A stretch of 64,000 nucleotides of DNA from Erpobdella octoculata (Eukaryota; Annelida; Clitellata; Hirudinida; Erpobdellidae): the NCBI GenBank assembly GCA_963978895.1, contig CAXBUH010000089.1:115001-179000 (forward strand), given 5' to 3'. The notes beneath the pieces were generated by a model that worked only from the letters and a program-made list of their open reading frames with translations, was not told the origin of the DNA and did no database searches. Both the position numbers and the translations under genes were made by a program. Below are positions 11,201 to 21,284 of this stretch, one piece after another; the first letter of the stretch is position 1, and every line of letters begins with the position of its first letter.

Positions 11201-11270
11201 TGTTTTTTTATGATTTAAAATTATTTTTTACTTTTGAGTTTTTGATAGATGAAATTTTATACATGGTAAA

Positions 11271-12530
11271 TTGTTAAAAACATTAAAACAGTTTTCAATT
11301 CTTATAAAATTAAGAAGTAATTTGACTATGGAAGCAATGTTAGAAATATTTAGAGAAGAGAAAAGTCTTGAGCCGACTGCGAAACTCCGACTCAGAAGCT
11401 GCTGCTTTTATCGTGGACGGAAAACTGTTCCAAATCTTGGGCACGATAGCGCTGAAACCTGTTTCGTCACCAAGCGTCCTGCACCGAAAAGCTGGTTCAA
11501 GAAGATCTTTTGTGGATGATGATCTCAGTCTCTGGCGCTGATTGGTTGTATACAACGGATCAGGTTCAACGGACACTTTCCTTCCATGCAATTAAACACG
11601 AGCAGCGCAACTTTAAATTCTATCCTTTCCAATAAACGGAGCCAGTAGAGTTCTTGAAGAAGAAGAGTTGCAAGGCCGTATTTCCTGCTATTGAAGATTG
11701 TTTTAGCCTTAATATTGGTGATGGAATGTTTTTTTTTGGAATTGCCATAATCAACCCTGGGCAGAATGAGGGGTCACGATATGTTTTCTACTGACAGCTG
11801 ACAGGACACCACTCACAATTTGAAAATGTCGGAGCATGGCGAAACATGTGCAAATGATTCTGTTGATCGGAGACCGCATTGACAAATCAGAATCAATGTA
11901 GATTCTCAGGTTTTTTTTTTACTTTTGAAGTGGGTTTCATGTAAGAATTAAAGATTTTAAGAGCATCGACCGGAGTTCACTGGATAATACGTTTAGATGA
12001 GCACCACAGGTCCTCCGATTTGTCTGGTTTGAGTTGTAAGCAGTTTTGGAACATCCAGCGACCAACATCTTTGAAGCAGGTTGACATATTTACAGATAAC
12101 TCCGCTATTTGATCTGGTGTGCAGCGCTAATAAATCTTAGTTTCGTTGGCATACAGTGGTGCTGAAAGCCATAGACGTCAACGATTTGTGCAAAGTCTAC
12201 AGTGTATAAGGAGAATAAAAGCTGACCCAGAACTAAACCACGTAGAACGCCGCAGTCCCAGGATGCAGCTACAGAATTAAGGCAACCATGCATGACCAAA
12301 AACACATGATCCGTCAAGTACGACCGAAACCAGTAGATGACGGTCTGGCTGAAACTGTAGTATGATTCGAGTCGTTGCAACAGTATGCCATGATCCACGG
12401 TGTCCAATGCCGCATTCATACCAAACAGAACTAGAAACGAGAACATGCCCCCGTCTACCGCCTTAAGGAAATCTGATGTGACTTTGAGAACAGCTGCTTC
12501 CGTCGAGTGCTATGAGCGGTAAGCGGATTA
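11271..12530 (-). pseudogene. CR1/L2-like LINE, RT and C-terminal part, heavily decayed
   Basis: Read 12530 to 11271 on the minus strand: AALDTVDHGILLQRLESYY and YWFRSYLTDH (RT palm), CGVLRGLVLGQLLFSLYT (normally GVPQGSVLGPLLFLLYT), LRIYIDSDLSM, LYWLRLLERIEFK, and the C-terminal FSAIVPKIWNSFPSTIK...FRSRLKTFLF. The order is that of a single LINE copy, with a stop or frameshift roughly every 100-300 bases. The catalytic YADD box is not preserved. It is the same broad family as the copy at 28487-31482. Confidence 0.75.
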
Positions 12531-12613
12531 GAGAACTAGAAACATATTGGTGGAGTAAAGATGAGTGAAAACTCTGGAAAGCGCGATAATTTCGAGAAGC
12601 TTACAAACAACGA

Positions 12614-12616
<3 letters not shown>

Positions 12617-12699
<83 letters not shown>
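12617..12699. repeat. (TA)n microsatellite
   Basis: Uninterrupted TA repeat that directly abuts the CTAG terminus of the Helitron at 12700. Confidence 0.95.
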
Positions 12700-12700
<1 letters not shown>

Positions 12701-13176
12701 TAGCGGAGGTACCCGGCGTTGCCCGGGGTTTTTAAAGGTTTTTCTAATGCTTGTCTCTCTCGCTCCCGTTTTCTTCCCCGCTTGTTTTCCCGCTCCCGGT
12801 CGCTTTCCCGTTCCCGGTCGGTTTTTTGCTCCAGGCCGTTTTTCCGCTCCCAGACGCATTCCCGTACCGTGTTGCATTCCCGCTCCCGGTCACTTTTCCT
12901 CTCTCGGTCGCTTTTCCGCTCCCGGTTGCTTTCCCGTTCCCGGTCGATTTCTCGGTCGCGTTCCCTTTCCCGCTCGATCTTTCGCTCTCAGTTGGCTTTC
13001 CGTTTCCGCTCATTTATGTATGTTTATATATATATAGCTCCACTCGTTCACCCGCTCCACTCCGCTCATTTTGAGACGGATTTCAATTTTTTTTCTCTAT
13101 ATTTGACTCCCCTTGACTCTCAAAGTTGTGTGAAAATTTAATTACGATCGTATGACTGAGGTAGCATTGCATAAAG
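12700..13176 (-). mobile_element. Non-autonomous Helitron with internal minisatellite
   Basis: On the minus strand the 3' end is a hairpin CCCGGGCAACGCCGGG, about ten bases and then CTAG followed by T, the Helitron terminal signature. The inside (about 12740-12990) is an imperfect 18-20 bp minisatellite of the type GGGAACGGGAAAGCGACC. The 5' side (13037-13176) shares TTATGCA(A/T)TGCTAC and GTCAAGGGGA(A/G)TCAAATATAGAG-like blocks with 18229-18377 and 32730-32810. The long Arg/Ser and Pro/Phe ORFs across it are minisatellite artefacts. Confidence 0.7.
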
Positions 13177-13520
13177 GACATACATACATACATACATACA
13201 TATTGCCCAGGGTTTTTAGAGGTTTACCTAATGCGTTTCTTTTTCGCTCCCGTTTCCTTCCCGCTTGCGCTCCCGCTCCAGGTCGTTATCCGTTCCCTGT
13301 CGCTTTCCCGCTCATTTTTTCGCTCTCAGTTCCCCCCCTAGATTCATAGATACATAGATACATACACACATATATAGATACATACACACATACATACATA
13401 CATACATACATAAATACATACACACATACATACATACATACATAGATACATTATCCGTTCCCTGTCGCTTTCCCGCTCATTCTTTCGCTCTCAGTTGCCC
13501 CTCCCCTAGATCCGATTCTT
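13177..13520. repeat. Mosaic of (CATA)n and Helitron shards
   Basis: Short (CATA)n, (GATA) and (CACA) tracts alternate with pieces of the Helitron minisatellite (13203-13345 and 13451-13511). The pieces repeat GTTATCCGTTCCCTGTCGC and CGCTCTCAGTT, so the block was amplified locally. Confidence 0.7.
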
Positions 13521-13956
13521 CATACATACATACATACATACATACATACATACATACATACATACATACATACATACATACATACATACATACATACATA
13601 CATACATACATACATACATACATACATACATACATACATACATACATACATACATACATACATACATACATACATACATACATACATACATACATACATA
13701 CATACATACATACATACATAAATACATACATACATACATACATACATACATACATACATACATACATACATACATACATACATACATACATACATACATA
13801 CATACATACATACATACATACATACATACATACATACATACATACATACATACATACATACATACATACATACATACATACATACATACATACATACATA
13901 CATACATACACAAACACACACACACACACACACACATACATACATACATACATACA

Positions 13957-13985
<29 letters not shown>
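13521..13985. repeat. (CATA)n microsatellite, about 465 bp
   Basis: Almost pure tetranucleotide repeat with one AAATA interruption near 13719 and a (CA)n block near 13908-13935. The Met-Tyr-Val-Cys reading frames here are artefacts. Confidence 0.95.
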
Positions 13986-13987
<2 letters not shown>

Positions 13988-14146
13988 TTGGAAATTTTTC
14001 TTGCCGAAGGGCGTCCGCCTGATCAACGGACGTGGGCCCACTTCTCTCTTAAAAGCGTCAAGAAGTTTAAGGGCCGAAACGCTAAAAATGAGAGGTTCTT
14101 CTTCTGAAGACTTTCGGCGACGAAAGCTCGCAAAGAGTTAAAACAC
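13986..14146 (+). repeat. 161-bp terminal repeat, upstream copy
   Basis: Differs from 17780-17940 at 7 of 161 positions with no gaps (six transitions, one transversion). It can form hairpins: GTCCG/CGGAC, the 10-bp palindrome GTGGGCCCAC, AGCGT/ACGCT, and CTTTCG-GCGA-CGAAAG. The last follows CTGAAGA, as in the ribozyme-like motif of Penelope elements. Confidence 0.85.
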
Positions 14147-14173
14147 ATTTATGAGGCATTAAGCCATTTGGCA

Positions 14174-14268
14174 ACCGGGAAAGACCGGTGACAACTGGGA
14201 AAGACCGTTGGCAACTGGGAAAGACCGTTGACACTTGGAAAGACAAGTGACCTCTCGGAAAGACGAGA
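14174..14268 (+). other. Row of five hairpins with invariant GAAAGA loop
   Basis: Stems and loops: ACCGG-GAAAGA-CCGGT (14174-14189); CAAC-T-GG-GAAAGA-CC-GTTG (14192-14210) and the same at 14212-14230; CACTTG-GAAAGA-CAAGTG (14232-14249); TCTCG-GAAAGA-CGAGA (14253-14268). The loop is constant while the stem bases change on both sides, so pairing is preserved. The spacing is about 20 bases. The row overlaps the start of the open frame of the R2-like protein. Confidence 0.8.
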
Positions 14269-17200
14269 ACTTCACGGGTATCAGGCCTGGCTTAGCCGAA
14301 GTACAATCCGTTCAAATGCCACTTCATCTTATACTACGAAATGCCCCCAGAGTTTCAACCGAAAGGAGGGGGAGAATGATGAACTCACATTCGGACCTTT
14401 GGACAATGACCCTGCTTCTTCAACGGACCCTAATGGTGGTAAGCTTCACGAGTGTGTTTGCGGTAGGAGTTTCAAGACGATCCGTGGAATGAAAGTCCAC
14501 AGAACGAAAATGGGCTGCTTAACCGAATTCCGTCAACGTCCTGCATCAGATATTAATGCAGGTAAAACGTCGAACATTGCCGGGCCGGAGGCCAACCACA
14601 GCCCCGACGCAGTTCAAGATGTGAATCCGGAAGTAGAATTCAGTCAACCTAGGCCAAGAATTGATTTTCCTGCAGCAGGAGATACAATTGCATGGAAAAA
14701 GTTGGACGAAACACTCTCAAAACGTCTCAAAACACGTTCAAGAAATTCATCAAATTTCAGTATGAAGGACTTCACTGATGTTATTTACGAAAAAAGCATT
14801 GAATTGTTTGGTGTGAAACAAAAACGTCAGGTTCGAAACAATGAAGGCATGATTTCTAGACGACAAAGAGAAATCAATCAGCTGAAGAAAGAAAAGAAAT
14901 TGTTACGAAAGCGGAGGAAATGAGCCCAGGAAAATGAAAAAGCTGGTCTCGCAGAGCTGCGGCAGAGTTTGGGGCGTCGTTTGTCTGCCCTAATGAAGGC
15001 CGAGCGTTTTCGGATAAAGAAAAGAGATCAGAGAAATGCCAGGTTTCAGTTCATCAAAGACCCATTTAAATATGGAAGAAATTTACTGGACCCACCCAAG
15101 TCAGGAACGCTTCAAGCAGACAAAGCAACGCTCGATGAATATTTTCGGTCCGCATTCCGTGACCGGCGTGGAGATCAGCAGTTAGAAGAAAGAACCGATC
15201 TTCCAGAAATCCCACTTCCAAACTTTTCTTTCAGAGAAGGCATGATTTCGTTACTCGAAGTTACTCAATTTCTCTACAGAACAAGAAACAGATCTGCTCC
15301 TGGACCAAATGGGGTGCCATATCTCGTCTACAAAAAATGCCCAGAAGTATTGAGATTATTACATTCTCTACTCGTGGGCTCTTGGAAAAGAAGAAAAATT
15401 GAAAGCGAATGGCAAAGAGCAGAAGGTATCTTTATTCCGAAAGAAAAAGACTAGAAGTCAATACATCAGTTTCGCCCAATTTCATTGTTAAACGTCGAGG
15501 GAAAGATATTTTTTGCTGTCCTTGCTCGGAGACTGACAAGCTATGTAATTCAAAACAATTACATCGAAAGGTCTGTTCAGAAGGGAGGAGTGCCAGGAGT
15601 ACCAGGATGCATCGAACATTCGTCAGTGATCTGGGAAGCATTGAAAAGAGCTAAAGAAAATCGTCTCAGCTTGCACATTGTCTGGTTAGACTTTGCCAAT
15701 GCTTATGGAGCCGTTCGTCACCAAATGTTGTGGAGAACTCTCAGATTGCATCATGTTCCAAATTTTGTGATAGAAATGTTGCAACAGTATTTCGGACATT
15801 TCAAATTGAGGCTGTCTACGTCCTCTTGTTCAACAGAATGGTTCCAGTTAGAAGTTGGAATAGCAATGGGCTGCTCAATTTCACCCATTCTCTTCGTATT
15901 AGCGATGCAGCTGCTTCTAAATGCAGTGAGTTTTCGCGTGGAAGAAGCTTACGTTGGCAAAGGTATCTTGATGCCATCGGTGAAGGCCTTCATGGATGAT
16001 ACAACTTTGGTTCTAAACAAATGTATCTCAATGCGACGAGCTCTTGATGCATTCAGCGGGCTGCTATCATGGTGCGGCATGAGTTTCAAGGCAACCAAGT
16101 CAAGAAGCTTATCTCTGCGACAAGGCAAGATCGACGACAATGTGACGTTTTCAGTTGCTGGCAACAGGATTCCAACATTGAGAGAAGAACCGGTTAAGAG
16201 CCTGGAAAGGTGGTATGACGATTCGCTTAACGACACTGGACGGTGTTCTGAGGTTCTTCGATCGGCATTTGAAGATATGACGAAAATTTATGCGGCCACA
16301 CTCCAGAGCATGTTCAAATTGTGGTTGCTTCAGTTTGTTCTATTACCGAGATTGCTTTGGCCTCTATCAATGTATGAGATGAGCTTACCATTGGTAGAAA
16401 AGCTAGAAAGGAGGATGAATAAATTTACAAGGAAATGGTTGGGTCTGCCTCCGGGATTTACTTCGGTAGCTTTGTACAGCAAGACTGCCAAACTGAGGTT
16501 GCCACTGAAGTCTTAGGTTGAGTAGTTTAAGATAAACAAGATCCGTACGCAACTTCTAATGCTGGATAACTCTTCGGATCAAAAAATTGTGGAGATGGGA
16601 CCTCTTGTAAAGTCCGGAAAGAAATGGGTAGCCAGAAAGGAGATCGCAGAAGCTGAAGCCTCTTTACGTTGGACTGAAAGAGTTGGGGCAGTTCAACAGG
16701 ACAAACGGGGTCTCGGGTCAACCCATCGAATTTGGTGGTCAAAAGCCAGCACCAGTGAACGAACAAGTCTGGTCATTCAGGAAAGAAAGAAAGCTATCGA
16801 GTCCCAGAGAATGATTATGTTTGTTCAGTTATCTCAACAAGAAGACTGGACGACATGGGAAAATGCTGTTCAGCGTTCACTTTCTTGGAAAGACATTTGG
16901 CAATACACACCACTACGTTTGTCTTTTTTGATTAGATCTGTTTATGATCAACTGTCGTCATCCAGCAATCTTCGAAGATGGAAGTTGAAAGACGATGATT
17001 CGTGCATGTTATGTAAGCAATCGGAGACTCTCATTCACGTTCTTTCCTGTTGTTCGTTTTCACTTTCACACGGGAGGTACAATTGGCGTCATAACCAAGT
17101 ACTCCGAAAATTGCTTGACTTCGTCAAAGAAGCGTGTAAGAAAGCAAAGACAAGAGGAATACAGCAGAAAAGGAAAATCTACTTTTTGAGAGAAGGCAAT

Positions 17201-17683
17201 CTGAAGTTCCACAGGTTCAGATCTACAAGAGACTTTGAATGTGTGATGGGTGCTGCCGACGATTGGTCGGTTTCGGCTGATTTGCATGGCGAAAGAAAAT
17301 TTCCAGAAGCCGTGAGATCTAGCGGCTTAAAGCCGGATATAATTGTATTTTCTGACTTTGCCAAGACAATGCTCCTGATTGAACTCTCTGTGCCATGGGA
17401 AAGTAACATGAAATCTAGCAATATTTTCAAAGAAGAGAGATATAGGGATTTAGCATGTGATTTGAATGCCAAAGGGTTCAGGACTGAAATTTTTGCAGTC
17501 GAGGTTGGCGTTCGACGGTTGGTTAGCAGCTCAATGTTAAAACTGCTGAAAGCTCTTGGTTTTTCAAACCGAGAAAAAACTCGAGCCATCAAGGAGATCT
17601 CCCAGACAGCTGAAGCTGCATCTTTTTGGATTTTCGCTAATAGAAAAAAGAAAGCGCTACAAGATGCACACGAAATGGTTTAG
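14192..17683 (+). pseudogene. R2-like retrotransposon polyprotein: zinc finger, RT, restriction-like endonuclease
   Basis: One frame runs from after the TGA at 14189 to 17683 (about 1160 codons) with four in-frame stops (14921 TGA, 15452 TAG, 16514 TAG, 16523 TAG) and no frameshift. No ATG occurs in frame before the zinc finger, so the start would be non-AUG or upstream-dependent. Order: a C2H2-type finger CVCGRSFK...HRTKMGC (about 14451-14518); a basic helix; RT with APGPNGVP (15298), VWLDFANAYGAVRHQ, VGIAMGCSISP (15856) and FMDD (15989-16000) as catalytic box; KSLERWYD; a Cys-His knuckle CMLCKQSETLIHVLSCC (17002); and a PD-(D/E)XK-like endonuclease KPDIIVFSD (17330) with LLIELSVPWE. The endonuclease would nick the target and RT would prime there. 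Family membership is sure; the clade within the restriction-like-endonuclease group is not. Confidence 0.85.
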
Positions 17684-17779
17684 CCTTGTTTACATTGGGC
17701 GATAATCGTTCCGGCGATTTCAAGTTTTGTTTCGAACAGTTTTCTGCTGAACTTTGAATTTTCGTGTTTCAAGTTAGGA

Positions 17780-17940
17780 ATTTGGAAATTTTTCTCGCTG
17801 AAGGGCGTCCGCCTGATCAACGGACGTGGGCCCACCTCTTTCTTAAAAGCGTCAATAAATTTAAGGGCCGAAACGCTAAAAATGAGAGGTTCTTCTTCTG
17901 AAGACCTTCGGCGACGAAAGCTCGCAAAGAGTTAAAACAC
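17780..17940 (+). repeat. 161-bp terminal repeat, downstream copy
   Basis: Partner of 13986-14146. It ends GTTAAAACAC and runs directly into (CACA)(CATA)n, so the 3' end of the R2-like element is joined to the microsatellite. Confidence 0.85.
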
Positions 17941-18228
17941 ACACACATACATACATACATACATACATACATACATACATACATACATACATACATACAT
18001 ACATACATAAATACATACATACATACATACATACATACATACATACATACATACATACATACATACATACATACATACATACATACATACATACATACAT
18101 ACATACATACATACATACATACATACATACATACATACATACATACATACATACATAAACACAGACACACATACATGCACATACACATACATACATACAC
18201 ACATACATACGCACATACATATATATAT
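17941..18228. repeat. (CATA)n microsatellite
   Basis: Tetranucleotide array with imperfect CACA/GCACA ends. It is the right-hand continuation of the array at 13521-13985 if the R2-like element was inserted into it. Confidence 0.95.
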
Positions 18229-18368
18229 AGTTCCCGATCGCTCACCCGCTCCGCTCCGCTCATTTTGTGACGGATTTCAAATTTTTTTCTCTATATTTGA
18301 TTCCCCTTGACTCTCAAGGTTGTGTGAAACTTTCATTACGATTGGATGAATGGTGTAGCAATGCATAA

Positions 18369-18377
<9 letters not shown>
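18229..18377 (-). mobile_element. Helitron fragment (5' part)
   Basis: Matches 13037-13176 (CCGCTCCGCTCATTTTG, GACGGATTTC, TTCTCTATATTTGA, TGCATAAAGGACAT) but lacks the minisatellite and the CTAG end. It sits between (CATA)n and (TA)n. Confidence 0.7.

Positions 18378-18460
<83 letters not shown>
18378..18460. repeat. (TA)n microsatellite
   Basis: Uninterrupted TA repeat that begins inside the reading frame of the second Penelope start described next. Confidence 0.95.
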
Positions 18461-18461
<1 letters not shown>

Positions 18462-18462
<1 letters not shown>

Positions 18463-18690
18463 TATACCGTATTTTGGCAACAAGTCATTTTTTAAACATT
18501 CTTTATTAAAAGTCACCGCATACTTACACGATACAAGTTTTTGAAGACTTCTTTCAACACTACGAAAATTCTTTCGCTCACTTTCAACCGAAAACAGTTC
18601 ACTATTCATCATTTTATTTAATTTGCCGACGCGTTTCGGAGTACCTTTACTCCATTTTTAAGGCTCATTGTAAACAAAATCCGCAAAGAA
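18462..18690 (-). mobile_element. Penelope pseudo-LTR and N-terminal start, downstream of the GIY-YIG end
   Basis: On the minus strand a stem GGAGTA/TACTCC is followed by GAAAC-GCGTCGGC, the conserved Penelope motif related to hammerhead ribozymes; the preceding CTGAAGA core is degenerate here. A short ORF follows (MMNSELFSVESERK) ending [11 protein letters not shown], the Leu-Pro-Lys-Tyr box of the Penelope N-terminus, and then (TA)n. It lies 3' of the endonuclease stop of the next feature, so the copy has the head-to-tail arrangement typical of these elements. Confidence 0.65.
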
Positions 18691-18889
18691 CTTAAAGTCA
18701 TATAATGAAAATAAAATATGCACAAAACTAAAAGTCACATAAAATATTCTTCCCACTCTATACATACCCGTTTCTAACCATAATACCTTGGTTTTACACA
18801 TTACGAAATATGATCTACAATCAACTCTAAACAAGTCAGCGAAACTGGACCACAAACATCAAACAACCAATGCTCATTCATACATTCAA

Positions 18890-19580
18890 TCATCTGTAGG
18901 TATATTTTTTTCTTCGTCTTTCAGTGATGTTAATATTGTCCACTAAGTGAGAAAACCGTAGTAGCGGATCGGTCTCTTCATCAGCTCTGTCGACAGCTAT
19001 CTTTACTTCTTCTATTTTTTCTGAAGCCGTGAGTTCAACTGTGACTATTGGAGGAATGGACTTGTCAACTTTCTCTGCTACAACGTTCTGTGAAAGAGGA
19101 TTCTCTTCTTGTAACATCCGGAAAACATTGATACGATTGTCATCAACTACTTTATTTGTTGTATTTATTTCTTTGCCACGATTCTTCCCTGTCCCTAATT
19201 CATACAAAGTAAGGACGTACGGAATTTTATCAAACTGCTTGTTGATTTCGGGCTTCCGTTGTAAGATTAGTAGAGCCTCTTTGATCCTCAACTGTCTGAC
19301 ATCTTTTTCTTTAGTAATAACACGTACATTGTCAACGAGAATATCACGTTTCAAAGCGCGGCCGTGAGTTATATTAAAATGTTGCAAGATACTCCCGTTT
19401 TGCAAATGCATGGTGAGGCGTCTCGATAAAGTAGTCATTGTGGATCCGATGTATTTATCCACCTTACAATGTGGAATTGGACATTGAAATTCATACACCA
19501 GATGAGTTGACTGCAATTTGTTTTTAGTTGGAGAGCAATTGTTTCGGATTACTAAGTTTTGGGTTTTTTATTTTTGTAGT
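18890..19580 (-). pseudogene. Penelope-like element, GIY-YIG endonuclease domain
   Basis: Minus strand, VYEFQCPIPHC then DKYIGSTMTTLSRRLTMH, the Penelope form of the GIY-YIG nuclease (YEF and YIG boxes, followed by the Arg helix), with IKEALLILQRKPEINKQ at the end of the domain and an acidic tail ending RFSHLVDNINITERR. A one-base indel near 19565 (A-run) puts it out of frame with the RT upstream; the linking residues NLVIRNNCSP are readable in this frame. The enzyme would nick the target to prime reverse transcription. Confidence 0.85.
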
Positions 19581-20976
19581 AAATATTTATATTAACTGGA
19601 ACAGTTGTTGTGGAAGTGACTTTGGTGGCCAATATTCCTTTGAGAATTTTCTCATCAACTTTGTAGCGTGTATGCATTTGCCCACAATAATATAATGGAA
19701 TGGATGTTGAAGTTTGAGTTTCATTTTTATTAATAGTTGTGGATTTCAAAATGTTGTTAACAAAAATCTTAATGGAATGGTCAACAAATCTATTAGTGTA
19801 GTTGTTGTTGATCAGGGTTTGTTTAATACGTTGCACTTCGGAATGGAATGAGCTCCAATTTTTGCTAAATTTATAAGCTCTAAAAAGATAATTATTAATG
19901 ACATTCTTCTTATATCGATCGGGACAATCGCTATCTGCATTCAAACATGAACCATTATTCGTTGGTTTAACATATACTTGGCTGTGGCATCTCAGACCAT
20001 CACAGGTTATCAAGGTATCCAGAAAATGAATTTGGTTTGTATTATTAGATAATTCATACGTAAAGTTGAGAACAGAGTTTTCCTGAAGACGTTCTCGTAG
20101 AAGTGTTATATCTTCAATTGAATCAACCATCAAAAAGATATCATCGACGTATCTTATATAAATGGTGGGCTTAGGGTACAACGCAAATACCATTTCCTCA
20201 ACATAACCCATGTAGAAGTTTGCAAATGTTGGTCCCAATGGAGAACCTATAGCCACACCATCTACCTGCAAATATAATTTTCCATTTGGATGTCGGAATG
20301 GAGATTGCATTGTACACATGGCAAGTGTGTCCCTTAGTAATTGCTCTGGTATTGCAGGAGGATCTATGTTTTGGTTTTTGTATACATATTTACAAATTAT
20401 TGAGATTGTTTCCTTCACAGGAACACTCGTAAAGAGACTTTCAACATCTAGAGAAGCAAGTTTTCCAGTAACATTCTGTGAACGCACCAGGTCTATAAAT
20501 TCATAAGAAGATTTGCAGGTATATTTACTAGGACAATAAGGAGCGATGATGTTATTTATGTATTTTGCCAAGCCATAAGTAGGTGAAGAAATTTGAGAGA
20601 TAATCGGTCTAAGCGGATTGTCATCTTTATGAGTTTTTACAGTCCCATAAAGATATCCTGGTTCAAAGTCGCCAGTGAGCTTATGAATTTTAGTTTCCAT
20701 GTGTTTATTAATGAGGTCTATACTGCGATTAACATTTTGTTTCAAGCTATCAGTTGGATCCCTGGTAACCTCTTTAAATCTTTTTTCATCAGACGTGATT
20801 TCATTCAACTTTGTCGTGTAATCTGTTCTATTCATTAAAACATACACATCGGTTTTATCAGCTCTCAGTACAACAATACTTTTTTCCGTTTTCAATGAGA
20901 ATGCAGCCTCAACTAGCCGTCTTGAAATAGATGGGCTAGAGTGAGTGTTGCGATGTCTGTTGCCCTCACGTATCAA
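19552..20976 (-). pseudogene. Penelope-like element, reverse transcriptase
   Basis: An unbroken 474-codon stretch on the minus strand: YLYGTVKTHKDDNPLRPIIS, SLDVESLFTSVPVKETI, GVAIGSPLGPTFANFYMG and YIRYVDDIFLMV (catalytic YVDD), then HFLDTLI and CPDRYKKNVI. This is the Penelope RT, closer to telomerase than to LTR or LINE enzymes. Further upstream (20976-21099) the frame is shifted but FHLRPRYDKLFKQTQ and LEILYQDLL continue the N-terminus up to a (TA)n tract. Frame breaks near 20990 and 19565 make the copy non-functional, although the RT core is intact. Confidence 0.9.
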
Positions 20977-21099
20977 CTCAACCTGTAGATCGTCGTGAAT
21001 TAAGACACTCCCACTAACAAATCTTGATACAGAATTTCCAGCTGAGTTTGTTTGAAGAGTTTATCATATCTAGGCCTCAAATGAAAATTGATTCTCAAA

Positions 21100-21131
21100 T
21101 TATATATATATATACATATATACAAACATTC

Positions 21132-21197
<66 letters not shown>
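21100..21197. repeat. (TA)n microsatellite
   Basis: Two TA tracts separated by TACAAACATTCATT. It marks the 5' edge of the Penelope copy. Confidence 0.95.
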
Positions 21198-21200
<3 letters not shown>

Positions 21201-21284
21201 TGTAAAATCACTGGTTTGATGATCAACTTCCTATTGATAAATCTTAACGGATTAATTATTTATTATTATGAAGAAATTTGAAGG

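Larger units (their letters stand above)
13986..17940 (+). mobile_element. R2-like non-LTR retrotransposon with direct terminal repeats
   Basis: A 3955-bp unit bounded by two 161-bp direct repeats (13986-14146 and 17780-17940) and flanked on both outer sides by CATA/CACA microsatellite. Inside are a hairpin row (14174-14268), one long reading frame with zinc finger, RT and restriction-like endonuclease (14192-17683), and a short 3' untranslated part. The unit is colinear and indel-free as far as I can read. It could be an element with true terminal repeats, or a full copy inserted head-to-tail after a truncated copy that retains only the last 161 bases. Confidence 0.8.

Noticed and set aside
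12719..13141. Arg/Ser-rich SR-like protein of 140 codons
   Set aside because: It is an 18-20 bp Helitron minisatellite; all three frames and both strands give similar long frames.
13477..14041. Met-Tyr-Val-Cys repeat proteins on the minus strand (also 17817-18263)
   Set aside because: Pure (CATA)n tetranucleotide read in three frames; no start context or conserved part.
13986..17940. LTR retrotransposon bounded by 161-bp LTRs
   Set aside because: The protein is clearly R2-like with a restriction-like endonuclease; there is no primer-binding site, polypurine tract or TG...CA end. The repeats need another explanation.
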